This document shows positions 9,050 through 17,100 of a stretch of 64,000 nt of DNA, one piece after another. Every line of letters starts with the position of its first letter. Position 1 is the first letter of the stretch. This DNA is from Pseudalkalibacillus berkeleyi (GTDB lineage Bacteria; Bacillota; Bacilli; Bacillales; Fictibacillaceae): NCBI RefSeq assembly GCF_021608225.1, contig NZ_JAKIJS010000001.1:1984001-2048000 (forward strand), read 5' to 3'. The notes under the pieces were generated by a model that saw only the letters and a program-made list of their open reading frames with translations, did not search any database and was not told where the DNA came from. The translations under genes were made by a program, and so were the position numbers.

Positions 9050-10526
9050 GCTGTTCCCTCTTTTCATTTGAAGATTGCTGAAATGCTTTTTCGAGAATCT
9101 TCCCTCTACTATGACTTGGGAAGGGTGTTCCTAATAAGTGAGCCAAGGTAGGTGCAACAGATACGAGTGATTCTCGGTCCTCAATGACTTGACCTGACTG
9201 AATGTGAGGTCCCCATAAGAAAAATGGAACAAAACGCTCACCTTCATCAAGATGACCATGTCCACCAATGCCATCAGCCTGTCCATGATCCGCACAAATC
9301 ATTAACGTTGTATTTTTCATTTTCCCTTCATCATCTAGCCATCCTACAAACTCTTCTATTAACTTGTCTGCTTCTTCAATCTTTTGAATGTATTCATCAT
9401 AAAATACACCTTGAGAATGACCTGTTTGATCTGTTCCGATTAACTGCGTAATAAATAAGTCTGGATCTTCCTCTTTCATAATCTTTTTTGAGCGATCAAT
9501 AATATTCCGATCTGCAAGGTCATTGTGCATGACTGCTGTAACCGTATCGACATCTTTTCCAAGTGAATCAACGAGATGGGCGATGCCTAACAATCGGCCC
9601 TTTTTTCCGACCTTTCTTAATGAATCAAAAATACTTTCAACCTTAATGCCTAATTTCCATACCATATTTGACGTGATCCCATGTTCAAATGGATAAGTCC
9701 CAGTGAACATTGACGTAAAACATACGACAGTACGGGCTGGATAAACGGTTTCCATCTGTGTATATTCGGTTCCACCTTTTCTTAGCTTGTCCAAAAAGGG
9801 CGTATTGGCTTGGTAAAAGCGTTCCTTTCTCATACCGTCAATGACGATCACAACTACTTTATCTGAGAGGCCATCACCTGGTTTTTCATTTTCATGTGTA
9901 TAAGTGCTATACATTTCCGGTTTCCAATCAAACAAATGTCGATGAAGAATAAAAGTATATAGCCAGAACCCTAATAAGAACAGAGATGGACCATAGAGCG
10001 ATTCTACCCGAAATGAATTTGCAGACGTTAGAGATTGATAAAACATATGCCAAAACGAAAGCGCGAGTAAAATCTTCGGAAGCTGTTCTTGCGCATTCCC
10101 ACTTGTGGAGTCACTATTTTTCAGGACTAGCTTCCAAAATCGCGTAAAGTTCATCCAACTCGTACCGATTCGTAAATGATAATAAAACGTTCCCCAGAAA
10201 AAGACTGTAAAAAAGAAATACAATCCGATTGCAAAGAACAATAACGGGATATGTATGGCTGGCCAGAGCACGACAAAGACGACAAATGGAATCCACAAAT
10301 AGTTTCTGAGCATTAATGGAAAATCATAAATAAAAAATAGTATGAATAAGGGCACGGTTAACAACAAAGCAAGAATGCCATTTTGCCAAAAGCTAAGATC
10401 CCCCCAGCTTTGCACATGGAATAGGAGTAGCGTACCTAATATGAATATTGGTGTGAATGGCTTTCCTTCGTTCAATAGGTTCCAACATCTTGCAGCGATT
10501 TTCTCAAACTTTGATGCTTGTTTCAT
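9012..10526 (-). CDS. Membrane-anchored alkaline phosphatase superfamily protein (type I phosphodiesterase-like)
   Basis: 504 residues. The N-terminal part (about 20-210) holds six or so hydrophobic helices; the C-terminal part (about 225-480) is an alkaline-phosphatase-superfamily domain. Metal and nucleophile motifs are visible: VVIVIDGMR (Asp), YPARTVVCFTSM (likely Thr nucleophile), GTDQTGHSQG (Asp, His), CADHGQ (Asp, His) and GGHGH (His). The closest known group is nucleotide pyrophosphatase/phosphodiesterase-like enzymes. It could hydrolyse a phosphodiester on a lipid or polymer outside the membrane; the substrate is not evident. AAAGGAG precedes the ATG, which overlaps the upstream stop in ATGA, so translation is coupled. 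Confidence 0.85.
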   Translation of the reverse strand: MKQASKFEKIAARCWNLLNEGKPFTPIFILGTLLLFHVQSWGDLSFWQNGILALLLTVPLFILFFIYDFPLMLRNYLWIPFVVFVVLWPAIHIPLLFFAIGLYFFFTVFFWGTFYYHLRIGTSWMNFTRFWKLVLKNSDSTSGNAQEQLPKILLALSFWHMFYQSLTSANSFRVESLYGPSLFLLGFWLYTFILHRHLFDWKPEMYSTYTHENEKPGDGLSDKVVVIVIDGMRKERFYQANTPFLDKLRKGGTEYTQMETVYPARTVVCFTSMFTGTYPFEHGITSNMVWKLGIKVESIFDSLRKVGKKGRLLGIAHLVDSLGKDVDTVTAVMHNDLADRNIIDRSKKIMKEEDPDLFITQLIGTDQTGHSQGVFYDEYIQKIEEADKLIEEFVGWLDDEGKMKNTTLMICADHGQADGIGGHGHLDEGERFVPFFLWGPHIQSGQVIEDRESLVSVAPTLAHLLGTPFPSHSRGKILEKAFQQSSNEKREQHEENHRFFTGTQ

Positions 10527-11440
10527 GACTGTTCTCCTTTCCGATTCACCCACTTTTTGATCATATGAATAGGTACTGGCGTCCACAAAATTAATCCTAT
10601 CCCAATGAAAAATGAAAGTATAAATTTAAAAAGATGGGTTGATAAAGCAATGCTGTATCCTTTTTTAATGGCAATACTCATTGAAGCAAGTACCGCTGTC
10701 ATAACACTTTCATACGTCCCTAAACCACCCGGTGTAAAATGGAACACTTGACCTGCGACAGTCAGACTGTTGACCCAAACACTTTGAAGGTAGCCTAATG
10801 GAGATCCAAACATTTTTGCGATTTCAAATAAGACGATCCCTTCAAATACCCAGCTCATTGTTGTTAACGAAACAATCATAACGGCTGCTTTAGGACTTAT
10901 TTCTTTTAAATGATTAACCCCTCTATTCAACCACTTAAACCGTTTCCTAAATATTAGCCCTACAATGACTAATAATAATCCGCCAACAATAAATAAGAAA
11001 AACAATAAGGTAGAAATATGATAGCCGAATAAGAAAGCGCCAATCATAGCGACTATTCCCAAAACACCGAGATCAAGTATGCGTAAAGTTACGACAGAAG
11101 AAAGAGAGCGTTTAAATGAAATCTGGTGATTTAAGGTTACTATGCCCGCTCGAATGAAATCACCTGCTTTAACCGGCAAAATATGATTAAACACAAAACT
11201 ATAAAAGATACCAACCATACTCGACTTGAAGGTGATGGATCCTTTCAAGAAAATACGCCAAGCCAAGGCTCTGAGTAAAAAGGCAGATGTATAGACTACA
11301 GTTACAATGATGACACTTAACCAATTGAAAGACTGAAGAAAGGAGCTTTGTATCTCCTCATCTTTCAATACAACAATGGATATCCAAACAAAAATACTGA
11401 TGAACAAAAGTCGGATGAACCAAATCAACTTACTTTTCAT
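10523..11440 (-). CDS. Lysylphosphatidylglycerol synthase-like membrane protein (UPF0104/AglD family)
   Basis: 305 residues, about eight membrane helices, of the family formed by the transmembrane flippase part of MprF and by AglD/YbhN proteins. Diagnostic stretches are FYSFVFNHILPVKAGDFIRA and FHFTPGGLGTYESVMTAVL, the latter with the conserved PGGxGxxE motif. Members are thought to flip lipid-linked substrates or to support lipid glycosylation. There is no aminoacyltransferase domain. The start chosen overlaps the epimerase stop (ATGA); ATG codons 4 and 7 codons upstream are also in frame. Placed in the cassette between the epimerase and the phosphodiesterase. Confidence 0.85.
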   Translation of the reverse strand: MKSKLIWFIRLLFISIFVWISIVVLKDEEIQSSFLQSFNWLSVIIVTVVYTSAFLLRALAWRIFLKGSITFKSSMVGIFYSFVFNHILPVKAGDFIRAGIVTLNHQISFKRSLSSVVTLRILDLGVLGIVAMIGAFLFGYHISTLLFFLFIVGGLLLVIVGLIFRKRFKWLNRGVNHLKEISPKAAVMIVSLTTMSWVFEGIVLFEIAKMFGSPLGYLQSVWVNSLTVAGQVFHFTPGGLGTYESVMTAVLASMSIAIKKGYSIALSTHLFKFILSFFIGIGLILWTPVPIHMIKKWVNRKGEQS

Positions 11441-12378
11441 ATATCCCATGTTTTCGCCCATTGAACCGTCCTATCGATTCCTTCCTGAATACTCATTGTT
11501 GGAGCATAATTAAGTATTGTCCTTGCCTTCGTTATATCTGACCATGTCTGATTCACATCTCCCGTTCTCCAAGGCTTCTCAATTACATTCATTTTTGGAA
11601 AATGGCTGCGGAAGATCCTTAATAATTCGTTCATTGTAATCGGATTTCCGGAACCGATGTTAAAGGTTTCATATGCATGCTTTGCATGTATTGCTGCATG
11701 TATGCCATCAACACAATCCTCAACATACGTATAATCCCTTGCACTATTAAGGCTGTATACTTCAATAGGTTGTCCTGAAAGAAGACGATGCGTGAATTTA
11801 GGTATAGCCATATCTGGCCTACCCCATGGACCATACACCGTAAATAAACGTAAAATGGTCACCTGAAAACCATATAGTCTCTGAAAGGCATGACAAAAGG
11901 ATTCGGCCCCAGCCTTTGCTGCAGCATAAGGAGATTCAACTTCCCCAACTCTCATCTCCTCACTAAATGCGCCTTCCTTATTGCCATAAACTGATGATGA
12001 CGAAGCGAAGAGTACATGGTTAACCCCACTCTCTCCTGAGGCTTTTAATACATTAATTGTCGCCTTGATATCATAATCTACATATGGGATTGGCTGTTCT
12101 ACAGAGTATGTGACTCCAGGTAAAGCAGCAAGATGAATGACGGAATCGAATTGATGCGTTTGAAATAAAACAGCCGTTTTCTCTTCATCCCTTAAATCTT
12201 CCTGGATGAATGTAAAGCGACCATATCGCTCTAAATCTTTCATATGTAATTGTTTCTGCTTTATAGAATAATAAGGATCAAGATTATCAATGATCGTCAC
12301 ATCATGCATTTCAGAAATCAATCGCTTACACAAATGACCTCCAATAAATCCTGCTCCACCTGTCACTGCAATTTTCAC
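11437..12378 (-). CDS. NAD-dependent nucleotide-sugar epimerase (UDP-glucuronate/UDP-glucose 4-epimerase type)
   Basis: Extended short-chain dehydrogenase of 313 residues that probably converts UDP-glucose or UDP-glucuronate to the galacto form. GGAGFIGGHL gives the Rossmann site, SSSSVYG and YAAAK give the catalytic Ser/Tyr/Lys, and RLFTVYGPWGRPDMA is typical of the UDP-glucuronate 4-epimerase branch. The start is uncertain: the family N-terminus (KIAVTGG) begins at a GTG, but TTG codons three and four codons upstream lie nearer the AGGAAAG site. First gene of the glycan cassette; ends in an ATGA overlap with the next gene. Confidence 0.88.
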   Translation of the reverse strand: MKIAVTGGAGFIGGHLCKRLISEMHDVTIIDNLDPYYSIKQKQLHMKDLERYGRFTFIQEDLRDEEKTAVLFQTHQFDSVIHLAALPGVTYSVEQPIPYVDYDIKATINVLKASGESGVNHVLFASSSSVYGNKEGAFSEEMRVGEVESPYAAAKAGAESFCHAFQRLYGFQVTILRLFTVYGPWGRPDMAIPKFTHRLLSGQPIEVYSLNSARDYTYVEDCVDGIHAAIHAKHAYETFNIGSGNPITMNELLRIFRSHFPKMNVIEKPWRTGDVNQTWSDITKARTILNYAPTMSIQEGIDRTVQWAKTWDI

Positions 12379-12432
12379 AAGTCTCAACAACTTTCCTAAT
12401 CTACTCGATTAAACTATCCACCGTATCATTAT

Positions 12433-12462
12433 AGTATACCTTTACAAGAATGAAATATTGAA
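12433..12462 (-). promoter_or_regulatory. Possible promoter of the glycan cassette
   Basis: Minus strand TTCAAT, 18-bp spacer, TATACT about 55 bp upstream of the epimerase start. A second TATAAT overlaps it. The -35 lies in the tail of the lipoprotein terminator. Moderate support only. Confidence 0.4.
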
Positions 12463-12533
12463 AAGGCTGAACTCATAAGGAAAGTGCCCGACACTTCTGT
12501 GTAAACAGTGTGTCCGACACTCCGAGTCAGCCC
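12461..12533 (-). terminator. Terminator after the lipoprotein gene, with inner GTGTCCGACAC-type repeats
   Basis: Minus strand GGCTGACTC pairs with GAGTTCAGCC (one bulged base), then TTTT. The long loop contains two copies of a near-palindrome, AGTGCCCGACACT and TGTGTCCGACACT, so the structure is more elaborate than a simple terminator. Confidence 0.65.
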
Positions 12534-12561
12534 TTATATATAAATCATGCTTACTATGATG

Positions 12562-13749
12562 TTATTTCGTAAATTCGTTCAACGTTTTTTCAATGGATGT
12601 TAGTATTTCTTTAGCTTTCTCTTGATCATCTGCTTTTACAGCTCCGATATAATCTTCAGCCTGTTTGCGTAGATCAGCATATCCATCTTCACCTAGTTCA
12701 CGTTGAAAATCTGTTTCAAGAATTTCAATGAATAAAGCACCTTCTAGAGCAGTGATCATTGACTTGTCTTCGCCCCAATATTCTTGGCTCTCTTCATATT
12801 CATGTAGTGCTACTTTAGAAAATCCACTTACGAAAGCTTCATTTATTGCTTTAGGGTCTAATTTCGTAACATCACTCTCAAGGTTCAATTGAGATTCAAT
12901 CATTTTTGCTTCTTCACTTGCATATTTTTCCAGGTATCCTGTGAGTGATTGATAGAATGCCCAACCTTCAGCTTGCTCTACACGAGCTGATTCTGGATCT
13001 TCTTTCGCTTCTTTAGCAGCTTTAGTTGCATATCCATGAGGTTCTGCACCTACAGCAAGGTAGAATGTACGCATTAACGTTTTATCGACGATTTGCTTAC
13101 CTAATTGGAATGCGAGCTCATCATCATTTTCAACCGCTTGGTCCATTTCATCGAATCCACCTTGGATGGTTTCTGCCATTTTTGTGGAATAAGCTGCGTC
13201 ACGCTTTTGAACAGTGCCTTCAAGTGCAGCATAGAATGCTTTTGCTTCTTCAAGCTCAGTTGTTACTTCTTCTTTTTCTCCCCAGTGCTCTTTAATTTCA
13301 ATGAATTCATGTCGCATCGTTAAGAAAAATGCTTCTTGCATGATTTTATCAAAAATTTGCTTTACGACATATCCGTCAAGATCTCCTGATTTTCCTGCTT
13401 CAAGCGCAGTTGTAATTTGTTGGTCCATTGAAGTTTCAAATTCTCCATCACGCTTCTTCACAAGAGATTGAAGATCTTCTTTATATAGCTTGGAGACCAT
13501 TTCATAGTCCACTTCTTTATCTTCTTTCGCTTTCGCTAATTCGTCTTTCCCAGTGTTGTATGATTCCACTGTTGTAGCAATGTCTTCTGTAACCGATTGC
13601 TCGTTGTCGGTTTCAGTAGCTTTCTCTTCGTTTTCATTTTTCTCTGATTGTGTATTGTTTTCTTCTTTCTTCTCATCTTGTCCACAAGCTGAAAGAAGTA
13701 AGCTTAATGCTAAGAAACTGCTTGTTGCGAATTTAAATTTGTTTGTCAT
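12562..13749 (-). CDS. Fur-controlled repeat-containing lipoprotein, putative iron-binding partner
   Basis: 395 residues. The signal peptide ends in a clear lipobox (LSLLLSAC, lipidated Cys22), followed by a charged Asn/Glu/Lys-rich linker to about 60. The rest is helical and acidic and contains a motif repeated about every 75-90 residues: SKLYKEDLQSLVKKRD (86-101), AKAFYAALEGTVQKRD (169-184), GWAFYQSLTGYLEKYA (262-277) and GALFIEILETDF (337-348). HEFIEIKEHWGEKEE (147-161) and HEYEESQEYWGEDKS (316-330) also match each other. No imelysin/EfeO signature or known fold is recognised. GGGGGAG precedes the ATG. A consensus promoter with two Fur sites indicates expression under iron limitation. Iron or haem binding is inferred. 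Confidence 0.8.
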   Translation of the reverse strand: MTNKFKFATSSFLALSLLLSACGQDEKKEENNTQSEKNENEEKATETDNEQSVTEDIATTVESYNTGKDELAKAKEDKEVDYEMVSKLYKEDLQSLVKKRDGEFETSMDQQITTALEAGKSGDLDGYVVKQIFDKIMQEAFFLTMRHEFIEIKEHWGEKEEVTTELEEAKAFYAALEGTVQKRDAAYSTKMAETIQGGFDEMDQAVENDDELAFQLGKQIVDKTLMRTFYLAVGAEPHGYATKAAKEAKEDPESARVEQAEGWAFYQSLTGYLEKYASEEAKMIESQLNLESDVTKLDPKAINEAFVSGFSKVALHEYEESQEYWGEDKSMITALEGALFIEILETDFQRELGEDGYADLRKQAEDYIGAVKADDQEKAKEILTSIEKTLNEFTK

Positions 13750-13779
13750 TCTGTTCTCCCCCGTAATATGTATTGTTAA

Positions 13780-13794
13780 TGATAATGATTATCA
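13780..13794 (-). promoter_or_regulatory. Perfect Fur box upstream of the lipoprotein gene
   Basis: TGATAATGATTATCA is an exact 7-1-7 inverted repeat, lying just downstream of the -10 box in the transcribed leader, 30 bp before the start codon. Confidence 0.9.
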
Positions 13795-13813
13795 TTACTG
13801 CTATCCGTAAAGT

Positions 13814-13842
13814 ATTATATCGATAATGATTCTCAGTGTCAA
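13814..13842 (-). promoter_or_regulatory. Consensus sigma-A promoter with second Fur-like site, lipoprotein gene
   Basis: Minus strand TTGACA, exactly 17 bp, TATAAT: a full consensus promoter. The spacer holds a second, imperfect Fur site (plus strand CGATAATGATTCTCA, 13820-13834, two mismatches). Together with the perfect box downstream this predicts tight repression with high output when Fur is released. Confidence 0.85.
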
Positions 13843-13971
13843 ATAAAGTTTTGATTTTTTCTACAATACTTTGTTTAGAACCGGGGATCGGTACGTGTCT
13901 GGATGTCCCGCATGTACAGAAAATGAGAGCTGATGATTTTTAGGGTGCGCGGCACTCTCTCTCATGAAAAA

Positions 13972-14005
13972 CAAAAAAGCTGACTCCTAAACGGAGCCAG
14001 CAGTT
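13972..14005 (-). terminator. Terminator of trxA
   Basis: Minus strand GCTGGCTCC / GGAGTCAGC stem with a short loop, then TTTTTT. It insulates trxA from the accessory block. The stretch 13843-13971 holds no gene that I can see. Confidence 0.8.
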
Positions 14006-14017
14006 TTGGTATAAGGT

Positions 14018-14332
14018 TTATTTGTGTTTGTTGATTAGTTCAACAAGAGCTTCTTTTGGTTGGAAACCAACAACTTGATCGACAACTTCGCCATCCTTAA
14101 ACAGCATTAGTGTTGGAATACTCATTACACCGAATTTTCCAGCTGTTTCTTGGTTCTCATCTACATCTAACTTTACGATTTTTACATCGTCGTTCATTTC
14201 GCTATCAATCTCTTCCAATACAGGTGCGATCATTTTACAAGGTCCACACCAAGGTGCCCAGAAGTCCGCTAAAACTAGACCTTCGCCAGTTTCTGCATTG
14301 AAGTTTTGGTCTGTTGCATGTGTAATAGCCAT
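14018..14332 (-). CDS. trxA: Thioredoxin
   Basis: Small redox protein of 104 residues that reduces cytoplasmic disulphides. The active site WCGPC is present in FWAPWCGPCKMIAP, with the conserved cis-proline in MSIPTLM. Length equals that of B. subtilis TrxA. The ATG is preceded by GAGGAGG; the seven upstream codons in frame have no separate site. Single-gene unit with its own terminator. Confidence 0.97.
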   Translation of the reverse strand: MAITHATDQNFNAETGEGLVLADFWAPWCGPCKMIAPVLEEIDSEMNDDVKIVKLDVDENQETAGKFGVMSIPTLMLFKDGEVVDQVVGFQPKEALVELINKHK

Positions 14333-14439
14333 AAAATTTTGCCTCCTCATCAATCATTCTTCACTTTCAATGGAAAGTATATCATTTTAAGAATAAACAT
14401 CCTAACATTTTGCTTTCAGAGGTAGCATACCCTTTTTCA

Positions 14440-14466
14440 AAAAAACTCACACATATCGGCGTGTGA
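14440..14466 (-). terminator. Second hairpin terminator between etfA and trxA
   Basis: TCACAC / GTGTGA stem followed on the minus strand by a run of seven T. It backs up the terminator directly after etfA. Confidence 0.6.
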
Positions 14467-14489
14467 ATTTAAAAGGAACTTAGCATACT

Positions 14490-14520
14490 AAAAACAGGGC
14501 TGACTATGTAAGCCAGCCCC
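14490..14520 (-). terminator. Terminator of the fatty acid oxidation operon (etfA end)
   Basis: Minus strand GGGCTG...CAGCCC stem, then TGTTTTT, 15 bp after the etfA stop. Confidence 0.75.
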
Positions 14521-14535
14521 TTTCATCGTTAAATT

Positions 14536-15507
14536 TTAAACAAGTACCTTTTTGAATTCTTCAGTTAGTTTAGGTACAACATCGAACAGATCTCCAACAA
14601 TACCGTAATCCGCAATGTTAAAAATGTTCGCTTCAGGATCTTTGTTAATCGCTACGATAATTTTCGAGTTAGACATTCCAGCCAAGTGCTGAATAGCACC
14701 AGAAATACCACAAGCGATATATAAATCTGGTGTTACAACTTTACCAGTTTGTCCGATTTGAAGTGAATAATCGCAATAATCCGCATCACAAGCTCCACGT
14801 GATGCCCCAACAGCTGCACCAAGAACTTCTGCAAGTTCGTTCAATGGTTCGAAGCCATCTGTTGACTTCACACCACGTCCACCTGCAACGATTACTTTTG
14901 CTTCAGAAAGGTCTACACCATCCGTTGTTTTACGAATGATTTCTTTTACGATCGTACGTAAGTCTTTAATAGTAACATCGACCTTCGTTACATCACCTTG
15001 GAGACTATCATTTCTCTCAGGTGCTTCGATGTTATTAGGACGAATCGTGACAAACATCGATCCATCTGTAATGATTTTCTTTTCGAATGCTTTACCTGAA
15101 TAAATCGGTCTAGTGAATACAATATTACCACCAGTATTCTCAATGCCCGTAATATCTGAAACTAATCCAGATTGTAATTTCGCAGCAATACGAGGTGATA
15201 GATCCTTACCTAAAGCTGTGTGACCAAATACAATACCTTCAGGGCTTTCAGCATCAATTACCTGCATCAATGCTTGTGTATAAGCATCAGATGTATACGT
15301 TTTCAAATTTTCGTCTTCTGCTACAAGTACACGGTCTGCTCCATACTTGTACATTTCACCTGCAACGTCACTCACAGCTTCTCCACAGACTAATCCGATG
15401 ATCTCTCCACCTTCAGAAATTTCCTTTGCTGCTGCAATTGCTTCAAAAGAAACATTACGTAGTTCACCGTCTCTGACTTCACCTAATACTAATACTTTTT
15501 TCGCCAT
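14536..15507 (-). CDS. etfA: Electron transfer flavoprotein alpha subunit
   Basis: FAD-binding subunit of ETF, which carries electrons from acyl-CoA dehydrogenases to the respiratory chain. 323 residues: N-terminal ETF domain, then the C-terminal FAD domain with VAGGRGVKS, GASRGACDADY, QIGQTGKVV, SGAIQHLAGM and VAINKDPEANIF, all hallmark EtfA segments. AGGGGAGAG lies before the ATG. It follows etfB by 16 bp, as in B. subtilis. Confidence 0.97.
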   Translation of the reverse strand: MAKKVLVLGEVRDGELRNVSFEAIAAAKEISEGGEIIGLVCGEAVSDVAGEMYKYGADRVLVAEDENLKTYTSDAYTQALMQVIDAESPEGIVFGHTALGKDLSPRIAAKLQSGLVSDITGIENTGGNIVFTRPIYSGKAFEKKIITDGSMFVTIRPNNIEAPERNDSLQGDVTKVDVTIKDLRTIVKEIIRKTTDGVDLSEAKVIVAGGRGVKSTDGFEPLNELAEVLGAAVGASRGACDADYCDYSLQIGQTGKVVTPDLYIACGISGAIQHLAGMSNSKIIVAINKDPEANIFNIADYGIVGDLFDVVPKLTEEFKKVLV

Positions 15508-15523
15508 CGATTTCTCTCCCCTT

Positions 15524-16294
15524 CTATATCACTTTTGCTTCAGATCGTAATAATGACACAAGCTCTTTCACTTGGTCGTCCACTTCGCCTTCTAATACTT
15601 TTCCTGCTTGTTTTTCTGGTGGAAGGTAAATTTCTAACGTTCTTGTTTTACCTTCAACATCGTCCTCATCAAGATCGATATCATCTAGTTCAAGCTCCTC
15701 AAGAGGCTTTTTCTTCGCTTTCATGATTCCAGGTAGTGAAGGGTAGCGTGGCTCGTTCAACCCTTGTTGCGCCGTTACGAGAACAGGTAAAGAGGTTTCG
15801 ATAATCTCAAGGTCACCCTCTACGTCACGTTCAATTTTGGCAGTCGTTCCATCAATTTCTAAACTCGTGATCGTTGTAACATGAGCAATATCTAATAATT
15901 CTGCTAAGCGAGGACCTACTTGTCCAGATGCTCCGTCAATTGCTACGTTTCCACCTAGAATAATGTCGACTTCCTTATCTTTGAAGTAAGCAGCAAGGAT
16001 TTTAGCTGTAGAATATTGGTCTCCGTATTCTACATCTTCATCATCAATCAATACGGCTTTATCTGCACCCATAGCAAGTGCTGTACGTAATTGCTTATCG
16101 CTTTCTTCCTCACCTACTGTTACAACCGTTACTTCTCCACCATGTTCATCACGCAATTTAATCGCTTCTTCAACTGCGTATTCGTCATATGGGTTGATGA
16201 TGAATTCCACACCATCTTCACTGATTTTCCCGTTTTCAATCGCGATCTTTTCTTCCGTATCGAATGTTCTTTTCAAAATGACATAAATGTTCAT
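15524..16294 (-). CDS. etfB: Electron transfer flavoprotein beta subunit
   Basis: AMP-binding partner of EtfA, 256 residues, same complex. MNIYVILKRTFDTEEKI is the usual start; EEAIKLRDEHGGEVTVVTVG and LGGNVAIDGASGQVGPRLAE are family segments, and the LPVLVTAQQGLNEPRYPSL region is the ETF-beta signature. AGGAGGG precedes the ATG. Part of the lcfA-fadR-fadB-etfBA group. Confidence 0.97.
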   Translation of the reverse strand: MNIYVILKRTFDTEEKIAIENGKISEDGVEFIINPYDEYAVEEAIKLRDEHGGEVTVVTVGEEESDKQLRTALAMGADKAVLIDDEDVEYGDQYSTAKILAAYFKDKEVDIILGGNVAIDGASGQVGPRLAELLDIAHVTTITSLEIDGTTAKIERDVEGDLEIIETSLPVLVTAQQGLNEPRYPSLPGIMKAKKKPLEELELDDIDLDEDDVEGKTRTLEIYLPPEKQAGKVLEGEVDDQVKELVSLLRSEAKVI

Positions 16295-16312
16295 CTATGT
16301 TTCCCTCCTATT

Positions 16313-17086
16313 TTATCGGTCTTGAAAATCTGGCTTACGCTTTTCTATAAATGCCTTAATTCCTTCTTGTCCATCGTGAGAGGCAAAAGCTTTTCCAAAG
16401 GCTTCCGTTTCTTTCTTTGCACCTTGCTCATACTCACCATTCCTTGCGTAGTCAACTAGTTCTAAGGCTAGTCCAACTGCTACTGCACTTTTGCTAGCTG
16501 CTTTACTTGCTAGCCCATATGCTGTATCAAGAAGGTCTTCTTCAGATACTGCATGGTTTGCAAGGCCCCACTGGAGTGCATCTGTACCGATTATCGGTTC
16601 ACTTGTCAAAAGCATTTCTGTCGCTTTTGCTGCACCAACATATCTCGGCAAACGCTGTGAACCAGCAAAGCCAGGGACAAGCCCTAGTTGTAATTCTGGT
16701 AAACCAAGTTTCGCAGAATCCGTTACTAGACGTATATGGCAAGCCATTGCTAACTCTAAACCTCCACCGAGCGCAGCTCCATGAATCGCAGCAATGACTG
16801 GTTTAGAGAACTGTTCAATCCGGTCAAACACCTGTTGTCCAAAAGCACCTAGTTCAGAGAAACCTGATGCGTCTTTTACCGTTGTAAATTCCTTGATGTC
16901 AGCACCGGCTGAGAAGAACCTGCCTTCTCCACGAATGACAATAGCTTTGACATCAGTATCATTTTCAATTTCATTCAGCACTGTGTCGATTTCTTTAATC
17001 ATTGGGGAACAAAGCGCATTGGCTGGCGCGTGTTGCAATAGGATCGTTCCGATTTGATTTTCCTTCGAATAGGATAAGTACTCCAA
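16313..17086 (-). CDS. fadB: Enoyl-CoA hydratase (short chain)
   Basis: Crotonase-family enzyme of 257 residues that hydrates trans-2-enoyl-CoA in fatty acid oxidation. FSAGADIKEF gives the first oxyanion-hole segment and IHGAALGGGLELAMACHIRL the second; LPELQLGLVPGFAGSQRLPR contains the catalytic-glutamate region. It starts with TTG five bases after GAGGAGGAG. Gene name follows B. subtilis usage, where fadB is the single-function hydratase next to fadR. Confidence 0.93.
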   Translation of the reverse strand: MEYLSYSKENQIGTILLQHAPANALCSPMIKEIDTVLNEIENDTDVKAIVIRGEGRFFSAGADIKEFTTVKDASGFSELGAFGQQVFDRIEQFSKPVIAAIHGAALGGGLELAMACHIRLVTDSAKLGLPELQLGLVPGFAGSQRLPRYVGAAKATEMLLTSEPIIGTDALQWGLANHAVSEEDLLDTAYGLASKAASKSAVAVGLALELVDYARNGEYEQGAKKETEAFGKAFASHDGQEGIKAFIEKRKPDFQDR

Positions 17087-17100
17087 ATTTTCTCCTCCTC

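Noticed and set aside
12562-13749. Lipoprotein as an EfeO orthologue
   Set aside because: No imelysin signature or cupredoxin domain is seen; the internal repeats and HExxE-like segments do not match EfeO as I know it, so no efe symbol was given.
13885-13971. Hairpin ATGAGAG...CTCTCAT upstream of the lipoprotein promoter as a separate terminator
   Set aside because: Seven-bp stem with a loop of about 30 bases and a weak tail; trxA already has a good terminator just beside it.
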